Positions 6,830 to 13,489 of a stretch of DNA of 22,119 nt are shown here, piece after piece (position 1 is the stretch's first letter; the number at the start of each line of letters is the position of its first letter). This DNA comes from a virus. Both the position numbers and the translations under genes were made by a program. The notes beneath the pieces are model-generated. The model was not told the DNA's origin, did no database searches, and saw only the letters and a program-made list of their open reading frames with translations. The DNA lies in the IMG/VR virus record IMGVR_UViG_3300017517_000006, positions 1 to 22,119 of that record; one strand, written 5' to 3'.

Positions 6830-9800
6830 ATGGACCCGGCAGACCCCGGCGACGCCGCCGACGACGCCGACGGCGAACTGGCCGGTACGGCGCCGACGGC
6901 GGGAGACGGACAGGGAACGGACGGGTCCGGCCTTCCGGTCGTCCTATCGGAAGACCTGGTCGAACAGGCCCGCGCCGAAGGCGTGGACGTAGAGCGGCTG
7001 AAGGACGCGGCGGTCCCGGACGCGCCGGTAAACGTGGGCGTGGATGTGGACCTGACGGCGAACACGCACACGGACGGGTCCGCCACGGTCCCGGTCCAGG
7101 ACCACCGGAAGACGGACCTGACGAACCGCCTGCGACGCGACACCGACCTTCAGTTCATCCAGGACGACCAGGTCCGGCGCCTGATCGACCAGGGCGTGAA
7201 CTATACCGAACGGATCGGCCAGTTCTTACTGTCCAGAGACGACCTAATCCCGACGGTCAAAGAGCGGCTGAAGTCGCTGATCACAGGCGAAACCGGGATG
7301 ATGGTCGAACCCGCCGACGCCGATAGCGACGCCGACCAGCGGCTGGCCGACCACCTGTCCGCGAAGTACGACAGCCGCGTCCGCCCGTCGGAAGTGATCG
7401 ACCGGATCCTCGGGGAGAACCTGATGAACGCGCGGGCGGTCCTGCGGTCGACCGACCTGAAGGAACTGGACTTAGCGGAACTGGACTACCTCCGCGACGG
7501 CGTCACCGGGGAGGAAATATACGTCCAGGACCGGGCGACAGTCTACACCTTCGACGTGGACGACCCGGACGCGGACGGGGACGGGTCCGACGCGACCACC
7601 GACGACAGCGCGCTTCAGACTGGCGACACGGCGCAGGACGCGCTGACGGGGATCGACCTGGAGCGGGAGACGGTCGACGCACAGCCGCTAGTGATCGGGG
7701 ACCACGTCTTCGACATCAGTCTGTACGACACGCCGCCGCTGGAGGCCGTGGCCGACACGGCGGTCAATAAAATGGTCCTTCAGCGGCTGAAGGCGCGGAA
7801 GGCGGAGATCACATCCTTCGGCGCTGTGTACGCGACGGTGGCGCCGCCGTCCTACCTTCCCGAAGACCAATACTTCGACCGCGTCCAGGACGACGACTTC
7901 GACGGCGACGGACAGCCGCCGACAAAACTGGAGCGTGCGATGCGCCAGAACATCCAGAACGCCTTTGACACGCTGAAGGACTTTCAGTCGGGGACGGTTA
8001 TGTCGGTCCCGGACTTCTGGGAACTTGAACAGTTAGACATCCCGGAGACGGGCCAGCCGCTGGACGACCAGATACGCGGGTATAACCGCGACATCAGCCG
8101 GCGGCTCCTGGTCCCGCTGGACCTGATCGAACTTCAGAGCGGGTCCGAACTGTCGCGCGAAACCATGTTCCGGACGCTAATGACCACTATCGCCGGCTGG
8201 CGGCGGGAGATCGTCCGGATCTTCGACCAGTTCGCACAGGTCCAGGCGGAGATTCACGATATAGACGGGGAGGTGGAACACAGGTTCCCGCCGCTGAAGG
8301 ACGCAGAGACGAAACAGGTCATCAGCGCGCTTCAGTACGCCGGCGTGGCGGGGCTGTCCCAGCCCGAAGTCCGGCAGATGCTGAACACGGTCCAGGGGGT
8401 CGACCTGGAGACGGACCCCGACAGCGGGCCGGACGGGTCCGACACACCGCTCCCGCCGCAGGGCGGGCCGGAGGCCCCGGACGACCGGAGCGACCAAATG
8501 CGGGAGATGCTGGACGACCAGCGCCGGGGCGAAGGGTCGCCCTACGGCGGTGGCGACGACGGCGACGACAGCGGTGGCGGCGCGGAGACGTTCGACAGCG
8601 AACAGGCCGCCCGGGAGCGCGCCGACGAACTGGGGTGTCAGGGCGCCCACCAAATGGAAAACGGCGACTGGATGCCGTGTGACAGCCACGACAGTTACCA
8701 GCGGGTCAGCGGCGCACAGGCCACAGACGGCGCTGACAGCGCCACAGCGCGCGTCGCGGACCAGCGGGTGGCGACGGCGCAGGACGACAGCGACGTGGAC
8801 CTGACGGTTCCTGACGCGGCGCAGAACGCCGCACAGGACGCCCTGGACGCACGCGACGACCCAGACGTGACGGTCGACGGGATGACCGACGTGGGGTGGA
8901 GCCGCGCCGAAACGCTGGCCGACGGCGGCGAACTGGACCCAGGTGACATCGTCGGGTCGACCGACGCGATGGCGAACTGGTGGGCGCGACACGCCGACCA
9001 CACGCTGGACACGTCCGGCGACCAGACGACCCTGGACGCGCCGGACGACGGGAACCCGTGGGCCGACGCCAGTTATACCGCGGGGAAGGGCTGGGGCGGC
9101 GTGGCCGGCGCGCGCTTTGCCTGGTCGAAGGCGGCGGCGCTGACGGACGCGGAGAACTGGCGCGACCACCTGGACCGACTGGAGGCCGCTTCAGCGGCGA
9201 CACAGCGCGTCCTGGACAGCGCGCCGATGCTCCCCGACGCGGGCGCCGGCGACGACGTGACGCTGTCGGCGCCGGTCCTGAAGACGTGGCTGGCGTGGTC
9301 GATGGCCGACGGGGAGCGCGTGGCCGCGTTCGACCCGGCGCTCCACCCACGCGGTGATGACGGCCAGTTCGTGGAGCGTCCGTATGACATCCCGGACGGC
9401 GCCCGCGACCGGATCCGCGACCTGTCGACCGCGGAGACGCTTCAGGAGCTAGTCCGGACGGACGGGTCCGGCCTGGACGACGACGGGCTTCAGACGCTCC
9501 TGGACGACGACAGCGTCAGCATCGACGGCGTGGACGCCGACAGCGTGGCTGACCTGGGAGACGGACAGGACGACACGGACACCGACACCGACACGGACGG
9601 GGCGCCGGGCGCGTCCTGGTCGACGCCAGACGCTGGCGACCTGCGCCCGGACGAAGCGGAGACGGTCGAACCGCTGGCGTCCGACCCGGACGCGAAGTCG
9701 GGATCGGCGGCGCAAAATATGGAGATCGCACGGTTCGAAGACGGGCGAACCGGGTTCGTGAAGCGGTTTCGGGCCGACCGCGACGGGCCGCGGTCTGACG

Positions 9801-10135
9801 GCGAAAAGCCGACGCTGGCCGAACGCGAAGTCGCGGCGGACACGTTCATCGCGGAGTGTGTCGACCGCGACCCCGACGCCGACCGGCTGACGACGGCGGA
9901 CGCCCACCGCCGGTACGCCGCGTGGTGTCGGGAGAACGGCCTGGACCCCGTCGGCCAGCGGGAGTTCACGAACACGCTGAAGGACGAAGACGTCGGCTAC
10001 AAGTCCGGCGTCCGGATCGACGGGAAGTCCCAGCGCGGCTACAAGGCCCTGGGGCTGTCCGACGACGTCCCCGACCTGGACGACACACCGGAGCGGGCCA
10101 GCCCCGACGACGCCCGCCAGGACAGTCTGTTCTGA
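6830..10135 (+). CDS. Giant portal protein with C-terminal fusion modules
   Basis: An 1101-residue protein, about twice the usual portal length. Residues about 90-560 are the portal: helical N-terminus (RLIDQGVNYTERIGQFLL), beta region, and a typical wing/stem motif NRDISRRLLVPLDLIEL at about 418-434. It should form the dodecameric DNA entry vertex. Four additions follow. First, a GCQGAH...PCDSHDSY cassette (602-622) known from phage head proteins. Second, a VGWSRAETLADG ... GWGGVAGARFAW domain (688-762), also phage-associated. Third, the linker motif HPRGDDGQF at about 839. Fourth, a domain at 1000-1085 (TFIAECV, TTADAHRRYAAWCRENGL, REFTNTLKDE, RGYKALGL) that matches the pattern of the D5/P4-type primase C-terminal DNA-binding domain. 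Acidic linkers separate the modules. The portal call is firm; the last domain is pattern recognition only. Confidence 0.85.
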   Translation: MDPADPGDAADDADGELAGTAPTAGDGQGTDGSGLPVVLSEDLVEQARAEGVDVERLKDAAVPDAPVNVGVDVDLTANTHTDGSATVPVQDHRKTDLTNRLRRDTDLQFIQDDQVRRLIDQGVNYTERIGQFLLSRDDLIPTVKERLKSLITGETGMMVEPADADSDADQRLADHLSAKYDSRVRPSEVIDRILGENLMNARAVLRSTDLKELDLAELDYLRDGVTGEEIYVQDRATVYTFDVDDPDADGDGSDATTDDSALQTGDTAQDALTGIDLERETVDAQPLVIGDHVFDISLYDTPPLEAVADTAVNKMVLQRLKARKAEITSFGAVYATVAPPSYLPEDQYFDRVQDDDFDGDGQPPTKLERAMRQNIQNAFDTLKDFQSGTVMSVPDFWELEQLDIPETGQPLDDQIRGYNRDISRRLLVPLDLIELQSGSELSRETMFRTLMTTIAGWRREIVRIFDQFAQVQAEIHDIDGEVEHRFPPLKDAETKQVISALQYAGVAGLSQPEVRQMLNTVQGVDLETDPDSGPDGSDTPLPPQGGPEAPDDRSDQMREMLDDQRRGEGSPYGGGDDGDDSGGGAETFDSEQAARERADELGCQGAHQMENGDWMPCDSHDSYQRVSGAQATDGADSATARVADQRVATAQDDSDVDLTVPDAAQNAAQDALDARDDPDVTVDGMTDVGWSRAETLADGGELDPGDIVGSTDAMANWWARHADHTLDTSGDQTTLDAPDDGNPWADASYTAGKGWGGVAGARFAWSKAAALTDAENWRDHLDRLEAASAATQRVLDSAPMLPDAGAGDDVTLSAPVLKTWLAWSMADGERVAAFDPALHPRGDDGQFVERPYDIPDGARDRIRDLSTAETLQELVRTDGSGLDDDGLQTLLDDDSVSIDGVDADSVADLGDGQDDTDTDTDTDGAPGASWSTPDAGDLRPDEAETVEPLASDPDAKSGSAAQNMEIARFEDGRTGFVKRFRADRDGPRSDGEKPTLAEREVAADTFIAECVDRDPDADRLTTADAHRRYAAWCRENGLDPVGQREFTNTLKDEDVGYKSGVRIDGKSQRGYKALGLSDDVPDLDDTPERASPDDARQDSLF

Positions 10136-10171
10136 CGCGGTCGGCCACACCGTCCACGTTCGCGGCCCCAC

Positions 10172-10188
10172 CGTCCACACTTCTCCGG
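10172..10188 (+). repeat. 17-bp direct repeat, copy 1
   Basis: CGTCCACACTTCTCCGG is identical to 10385-10401, 213 bp apart. It extends the iteron CGTCCACA by a shared CTTCTCCGG flank. Confidence 0.85.
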
Positions 10189-10265
10189 CTACCGACACAC
10201 CACAGACAGCGGGTAGCGTCCGTGACGCCGCCGAACCGGGTTCTATACCTCACAGGGCCGACAGA

Positions 10266-10284
10266 TGTGGACGATGTGGACGGT
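10266..10284 (+). repeat. Paired 9-bp iterons, left arm of a 19-bp inverted repeat
   Basis: TGTGGACGATGTGGACGGT consists of two 9-bp units in tandem. It is the exact reverse complement of 10374-10392. The arms are separated by 89 bp of comparatively AT-rich sequence. Confidence 0.85.
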
Positions 10285-10330
10285 GGGTCCGCAAAAGTCG
10301 CGTTTGGCAGCTGGATTTCTATCAGATACC

Positions 10331-10340
10331 ACATATAAAG
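10331..10340 (-). promoter_or_regulatory. Candidate TATA box inside the noncoding region
   Basis: ACATATAAAG on the + strand reads CTTTATATGT on the - strand, close to the archaeal box A (TTTATA). It lies almost in the centre of the inverted iterons. A minus-strand transcript from here would run antisense towards the portal 3' end. It could equally be just the DNA-unwinding part of an origin. Confidence 0.3.
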
Positions 10341-10373
10341 CCGGATGTGTAGAAAAGAAAGATGCCGGGGGGG

Positions 10374-10401
10374 ACCGTCCACATCGTCCACACTTCTCCG
10401 G
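10374..10401 (+). repeat. Paired iterons, right arm, overlapping 17-bp direct repeat copy 2
   Basis: 10374-10392 (ACCGTCCACATCGTCCACA) is the reverse complement of the left arm at 10266-10284. 10385-10401 is the second copy of the 17-bp direct repeat at 10172-10188. Confidence 0.85.
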
Positions 10402-10500
10402 ACTGTGATAGGTCCGGGCGGACCAGGCCGGCGGGACGACGTCGATCCACACCGGCGCGGCGGTCGGCGTGACCACGTCCGCGACCGCGGGGGAACTGAA

Positions 10501-10518
10501 GCGGGCCGTGTGGCCCGC
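10501..10518 (+). repeat. Hairpin with 7-bp perfect stem
   Basis: GCGGGCC-GTGT-GGCCCGC is a perfect inverted repeat with a 4-nt loop. No T-run follows, so it is not a typical terminator. It may be an operator or RNA structure. Confidence 0.6.
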
Positions 10519-10572
10519 AATCCGATGGTGGAGACGGGACGGCTTGAAACCTCAGGTGTGGCAGAAACCCAG

Positions 10573-10586
10573 CAGACCGCGGTCTG
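10573..10586 (+). repeat. 14-bp perfect palindrome
   Basis: CAGACCGCGGTCTG is fully self-complementary and lies 82 nt before the RHH start codon. A dimeric regulator could bind it. Confidence 0.7.
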
Positions 10587-10609
10587 AACGCGGCGCAGGG
10601 TCCCCCCCG

Positions 10610-10639
10610 CCATCGCGTCACGGTGGTTCAATAACCACC
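10610..10639 (+). promoter_or_regulatory. Promoter and operator of the RHH gene (class B box plus inverted repeat)
   Basis: 10610-10628 repeats the 19-bp box found before the portal gene exactly and starts 58 nt before the ATG at 10668. Its 3' end forms an inverted repeat GGTGGTT-CAAT-AACCACC (10622-10639) that includes an AT-rich TTCAATAA about 34-41 nt before the ATG, so TATA and operator would overlap. This arrangement suits autoregulation by the RHH protein. Confidence 0.55.
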
Positions 10640-10667
10640 CATTCCATCGCCTATACGGAGTAGAAAG

Positions 10668-10847
10668 ATGAGTGAAGGCCAGAACGAACCGTTGAACCGA
10701 AGCGTGAAGATCACGCCGTCGACCCACACCGCGCTGAAGCGCGCGCGACGTGGCGACATGACGATGGACGACGTCATCGCGGACGCCCTGCGCGACTACG
10801 AACCGTACAATCCCGACCCTGCCGTCGTGCTGGACGACGACGTGTGA
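10668..10847 (+). CDS. Ribbon-helix-helix (CopG/VapB-like) DNA-binding protein
   Basis: A 59-residue protein with ATG at 10668. Residues about 10-44 (NRSVKITPSTHTALKRARRGDMTMDDVIADALRDYEP) show the ribbon-helix-helix layout: a short beta strand with alternating basic/polar residues (RSVKI), helix A (STHTALKRAR), a turn with Gly, then helix B (TMDDVIADALRDY). A short acidic tail follows. Such proteins bind palindromic operators as dimers; here inverted repeats lie immediately upstream (10573-10586 and 10622-10639). It may repress its own operon or the class B promoters. An antitoxin role is possible in this family, but no toxin-like partner is recognisable downstream. Confidence 0.8.
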   Translation: MSEGQNEPLNRSVKITPSTHTALKRARRGDMTMDDVIADALRDYEPYNPDPAVVLDDDV

Positions 10848-10849
10848 TT

Positions 10850-11176
10850 ATGACCGGCGACATCACCCACACCCGTGTTCAGGCCGCCGAACAGCTGCTG
10901 AACGGGCGCGAACGCATCGCCGCGAAGGAACAGGACGTGTCCGTCGTCCAGGCCGCCCGCGACCAGTACGGGGCCGACGCCCTGGCCGCCGTCGAAACCG
11001 CGCTGGATCCGGACGACGACCGTGTCAAACTGACTCACAGCGTTCTAGCCGCCATCCGCGACGGCGACGACCTGGACAGCATCACCGCTGGCGCGACCGA
11101 CGTGGACGGGCGCGTCTACCGGCTCCACGGCGTCGCCGCCGACGACCACGGGCTGGCGGGCCGGGAGGGGCTGTGA
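10850..11176 (+). CDS. Hypothetical protein, paralogue of the next gene's N-terminus
   Basis: A 108-residue protein. The ATG at 10850 was chosen; an in-frame GTG at 10844 overlaps the RHH stop and would add two residues. Residues about 10-75 (RVQAAEQLLNGRERIAAKEQDVSVVQAARDQYG...VKLTHSVLAAIRDGDD) align by eye with residues about 8-78 of the 11179 protein (KTLLGGRGRIKAKAHGLTPVQAARRWYG...VELTDDLLAAIRDGDD). It is therefore a tandem partial duplication. The shared unit is helical with a conserved VQAARxxYG core. No catalytic motif is seen. It lies in the same operon as the RHH and MuF genes. Function unknown. Confidence 0.7.
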   Translation: MTGDITHTRVQAAEQLLNGRERIAAKEQDVSVVQAARDQYGADALAAVETALDPDDDRVKLTHSVLAAIRDGDDLDSITAGATDVDGRVYRLHGVAADDHGLAGREGL

Positions 11177-11178
11177 CC

Positions 11179-12114
11179 ATGTCGACACCCAGCGACGACC
11201 ACGACCTGGACGCCGTCCGCGAACAGGCGGCAAAAACGCTCCTAGGGGGGCGTGGCCGGATCAAGGCGAAGGCGCACGGGCTGACGCCCGTCCAGGCCGC
11301 CCGCCGCTGGTACGGCGACGACACCCTGGACACTATCGGAGCGACGCTGGAGCAGGACCACGTCGAACTCACCGACGACCTGCTGGCGGCTATTCGGGAC
11401 GGCGACGACGGGGAGATCGACATCGACCTGGACCAGGTCCTAGCCGACGCCCGCGCCGCCGCAGGCCGCGCCGACGACCAGGACCAGGACCAGGATCAGG
11501 ACGGGTTCGGCGGCGGCGAACGCCGGAACCCGAACCCGCCGGACACGTCCCGACCGCACGAAAACGACACGTTCGGGACGCGCGACCCGGAGGCGCCGGC
11601 GACCCGGGCGTCAGCGTCGGCGGAGTACGCCGAAGGTGACAAAGTCGACGTGGACGGGTCCGACGCGGTGGTGGTCGAAGTCTGGACCGACGGCGAACAC
11701 GAAGGCCCCGACGGGGAGATGTACGAACCGACCGACGACAGCCCGGTCTACGTGGTCGGAACGCAGGACGGCGCCGAAGCCGTCAGCGGGTCGGACGTGT
11801 CCGCGTCCGACTGGGGGTCAGACGTGGACAGCCCGGACCAGTCGCTGGCCGACAGCGTGGCGGGCGACGCCGAAGCCGGGCGCCTGGAGGCCAGCCCGTT
11901 CGACTTCGACATCCCCGACAGTTGGGAGGAAAGCGAAACGCCGAACCGGCTGATCCTTCTGGACGCCTGGGCCGGTATGGGCGGCCAGTTCGACTGTGGC
12001 GGTGGGTGCTGTAAAGGAACGATGATGTCGTCGGGGATGGGAGATCGGGCGTCAGACCGCTTCTGCGCGGCTATGAAGGACCGCGTCCTGATGTGGGAGG
12101 GGTGGCGCGGATAA
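11179..12114 (+). CDS. Hypothetical protein with duplicated N-terminal unit and Cys-rich C-terminus
   Basis: A 311-residue protein. The ATG at 11179 has GGGAGGGG 8 nt upstream; an in-frame GTG at 11173 is too close to that SD. Three parts: residues about 1-80 are paralogous to the preceding gene, residues about 95-245 are acidic low-complexity including a DQDQDQDQD run and a small beta region (DKVDVDGSDAVVVEVWTDGE...SPVYVVG), and the last 50 residues are conserved-looking: AGMGGQFDCGGGCCKGTMM ... RFCAAMKDRVLMWEGWRG. The four Cys suggest a metal site, and the FCA..KDRVL...WRG ending resembles short motifs in phage structural proteins. The gene lies between RHH and MuF, so a head or injection role is possible but unproven. 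Confidence 0.7.
   Translation: MSTPSDDHDLDAVREQAAKTLLGGRGRIKAKAHGLTPVQAARRWYGDDTLDTIGATLEQDHVELTDDLLAAIRDGDDGEIDIDLDQVLADARAAAGRADDQDQDQDQDGFGGGERRNPNPPDTSRPHENDTFGTRDPEAPATRASASAEYAEGDKVDVDGSDAVVVEVWTDGEHEGPDGEMYEPTDDSPVYVVGTQDGAEAVSGSDVSASDWGSDVDSPDQSLADSVAGDAEAGRLEASPFDFDIPDSWEESETPNRLILLDAWAGMGGQFDCGGGCCKGTMMSSGMGDRASDRFCAAMKDRVLMWEGWRG
11479..11502 (+). repeat. Four CAGGAC-type hexamers (one variant)
   Basis: CAGGAC x2, CAGGAT, CAGGAC in tandem, encoding an Asp-Gln repeat in frame. It is the same hexamer as the noncoding or micro-ORF run at 3927-3950. Confidence 0.75.
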
Positions 12115-12380
12115 TGGACACGAAGGACCCGCGGGACCTGATCGACCACCTAATGAGCCGGGGTGTGCTGGGGTCGATGCTGGTCGGGACCGGCGTCGGG
12201 AAGGTGGTAGAGCATCTGGTCGTCCTGGCGACGGGATCGACAGTCTCCAGTCTGATCGGGTGGAGCGTGGCGACGGTGGCGTTCGTGTCGCTGTACGTGT
12301 TTTGGGCGGACTTCAGCGACTACGTCACAGACGCCGCTGAAGACGCCACAGAGGCGCTGGAGGACAGCGGGGATGGATGA
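12114..12380 (+). CDS. Small membrane protein
   Basis: An 88-residue protein, ATG at 12114 overlapping the previous TAA by one base. It has two hydrophobic helices, about residues 18-42 (GVLGSMLVGTGVGKVVEHLVVLATG) and 44-65 (VSSLIGWSVATVAFVSLYVFWADF), then an acidic soluble tail (DAAEDATEALEDSGDG). The first helix is Gly-rich and amphipathic, and the second is a clear transmembrane segment. It overlaps the MuF gene by 8 nt, so the two are probably co-translated. Holin-like or DNA-injection roles are possible; no family is recognised. Confidence 0.7.
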   Translation: MDTKDPRDLIDHLMSRGVLGSMLVGTGVGKVVEHLVVLATGSTVSSLIGWSVATVAFVSLYVFWADFSDYVTDAAEDATEALEDSGDG

Positions 12381-13431
12381 CACCCGCGACGGCCTGGACT
12401 GTGGCTGTGGGCGGCTGACGGCGGCAGACGACCGAATCACACGCGACGACGCGGCCACGTCGAACGTGACGGACCTGCGGCGGGCGCGACAGCGCGCCCG
12501 GGCGACGATGCGGAACGTGCTGGACGCGATCCTGTCGTGGCTGGGACAGAACACAGGCGGGTCGTTCCTGACCGCCCCGTCCGACGCGCGGCGGGCGAAC
12601 CAGGCGCTGACCGCTATCGCCAGTCAGCGGCTCCGCGAAGACCTGGCGACGTGGCTGGACGAACGCCACCGGATCACTATGGGCCGCGCGGTCCGGGCGG
12701 CGAACGACCAGATGGCGGGCGCGCTCCCGTCGGGGATGGACCGCGACGACCTGACCGGGCGCCGCGACTTCGGGCCGCTGGAGCGTGAAGCCGCGCGACA
12801 GGTCGCGCAGGTCGACGCCGGCTTACTGTACGACACCGAACTGGCGGAGGAACTGGGGCTGAACGAACCGCTGGCACAGGAGCTAGGCGACGACCTGACG
12901 CGGACGCTCCGGCAGGGCGTGCGACAGGACGAACCAGTCCAGACCGGGCGCCCGGACCAGACCAGCCTGACCGACCGGGTCCGTGGCGTCCTGACCGACG
13001 CCGGCGCCGACGTTCGGGAGGGAACGAACGTGTCGGGTCAGACGAAGCGGTCGAAGGCGGAACTGATCGCACACGACAGCGTCCAGGACGCCTATAATCA
13101 GGCGGCGCGGGGGCGCTACCTGCGGAACGGCTTTCGGTTTGCCGTCTTCGACGCGACGGTGGACACGAAGACGACCGACCTGTGTCTGCGGATGGACGAA
13201 ACCGTCATCGACCTTCGGGATGACCCGTTCCTGGTCCCGCCGCTTCACCCATACTGTCGAAGCGGGATCCGCCCGACGCTGGAGGCGGACCCGTCCGACC
13301 GCGTGGAGCGCGACGACATCGCGGACGACTTTCTGTCGACTATCGCACAGACGAAGTCCTACCGCCCGCCAGCGGACGCGGCGGGACAGTTCGAACCGAC
13401 GGCTATCACCCGGGAACTGGGACAGACCTGA
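12373..13431 (+). CDS. MuF-like minor head (head morphogenesis) protein
   Basis: A 352-residue protein of the Mu gpF / SPP1 gp7 group (PF04233 type). The C-terminal part has the expected signature: ELIAHDSVQDAYNQAARGRYLRNG (about 230-253), FAVFDATVDTKTTDLCLRMDETVI with C271, then VPPLHPYCRSGIRP with H292 and C295. The N-terminal 220 residues are helical, and the extreme N-terminus carries DCGCG. MuF proteins interact with the portal and act in head assembly or DNA entry. Here the gene is separated from the portal by the noncoding locus and four small genes, rather than directly adjacent as usual. No toxin-type C-terminal extension is present. This is the last gene of its operon. Confidence 0.88.
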   Translation: MDDTRDGLDCGCGRLTAADDRITRDDAATSNVTDLRRARQRARATMRNVLDAILSWLGQNTGGSFLTAPSDARRANQALTAIASQRLREDLATWLDERHRITMGRAVRAANDQMAGALPSGMDRDDLTGRRDFGPLEREAARQVAQVDAGLLYDTELAEELGLNEPLAQELGDDLTRTLRQGVRQDEPVQTGRPDQTSLTDRVRGVLTDAGADVREGTNVSGQTKRSKAELIAHDSVQDAYNQAARGRYLRNGFRFAVFDATVDTKTTDLCLRMDETVIDLRDDPFLVPPLHPYCRSGIRPTLEADPSDRVERDDIADDFLSTIAQTKSYRPPADAAGQFEPTAITRELGQT

Positions 13432-13454
13432 CCTGACGCGGGCGCGCCGGCGGC

Positions 13455-13466
13455 AAAGACTAACAG
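13455..13466 (+). promoter_or_regulatory. Promoter of the 13490-14715 cassette (class A, CTAACAG)
   Basis: CTAACAG at 13460-13466 lies with its TAA 29 nt before the ATG at 13490, preceded by purine-rich AAAGA. The same heptamer is at the same distance before the small terminase gene. This fits a TATA-like element for a leaderless transcript. Confidence 0.45.
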
Positions 13467-13489
13467 GCGCGGAGTGACAGCGCCGGGAT

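Larger units (their letters stand above)
10136..10667. other. 532-bp noncoding control region (possible replication origin or regulatory locus)
   Basis: The only long stretch without a supported gene. It holds six copies of the octamer CGTCCACA or its complement (one ends in G), two pairs of which are in inverted orientation around an AT-richer core (about 10290-10365, containing ATATAAAG). It also has a 17-bp direct repeat, a hairpin at 10501-10518, a 14-bp palindrome at 10573-10586 and the promoter of the RHH gene. Iterons around AT-rich DNA fit an origin, a partition site or a multi-site operator, and the sequence alone does not choose between these. Confidence 0.5.

Noticed and set aside
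8177-9169. 330-codon open frame on the minus strand
   Set aside because: Antisense to the portal fusion; Val/Arg-rich composition with no recognisable domain.
10172-10401. Direct repeats as attachment sites of an integrated element
   Set aside because: Only 213 bp apart, no integrase or tRNA fragment in the window; the repeats are extended iterons.
10345-10587. 80-codon open frame in the noncoding region, + strand
   Set aside because: Arg/Gly-rich, not acidic, runs across the iterons and hairpin, no SD or promoter at a proper distance. An overlapping 64-codon frame at 10469-10663 was rejected for the same reasons.
10668-11176. RHH gene plus next gene as a toxin-antitoxin pair
   Set aside because: The downstream protein has no PIN, RelE or other toxin motif and is paralogous to the N-terminus of the following structural-region gene.
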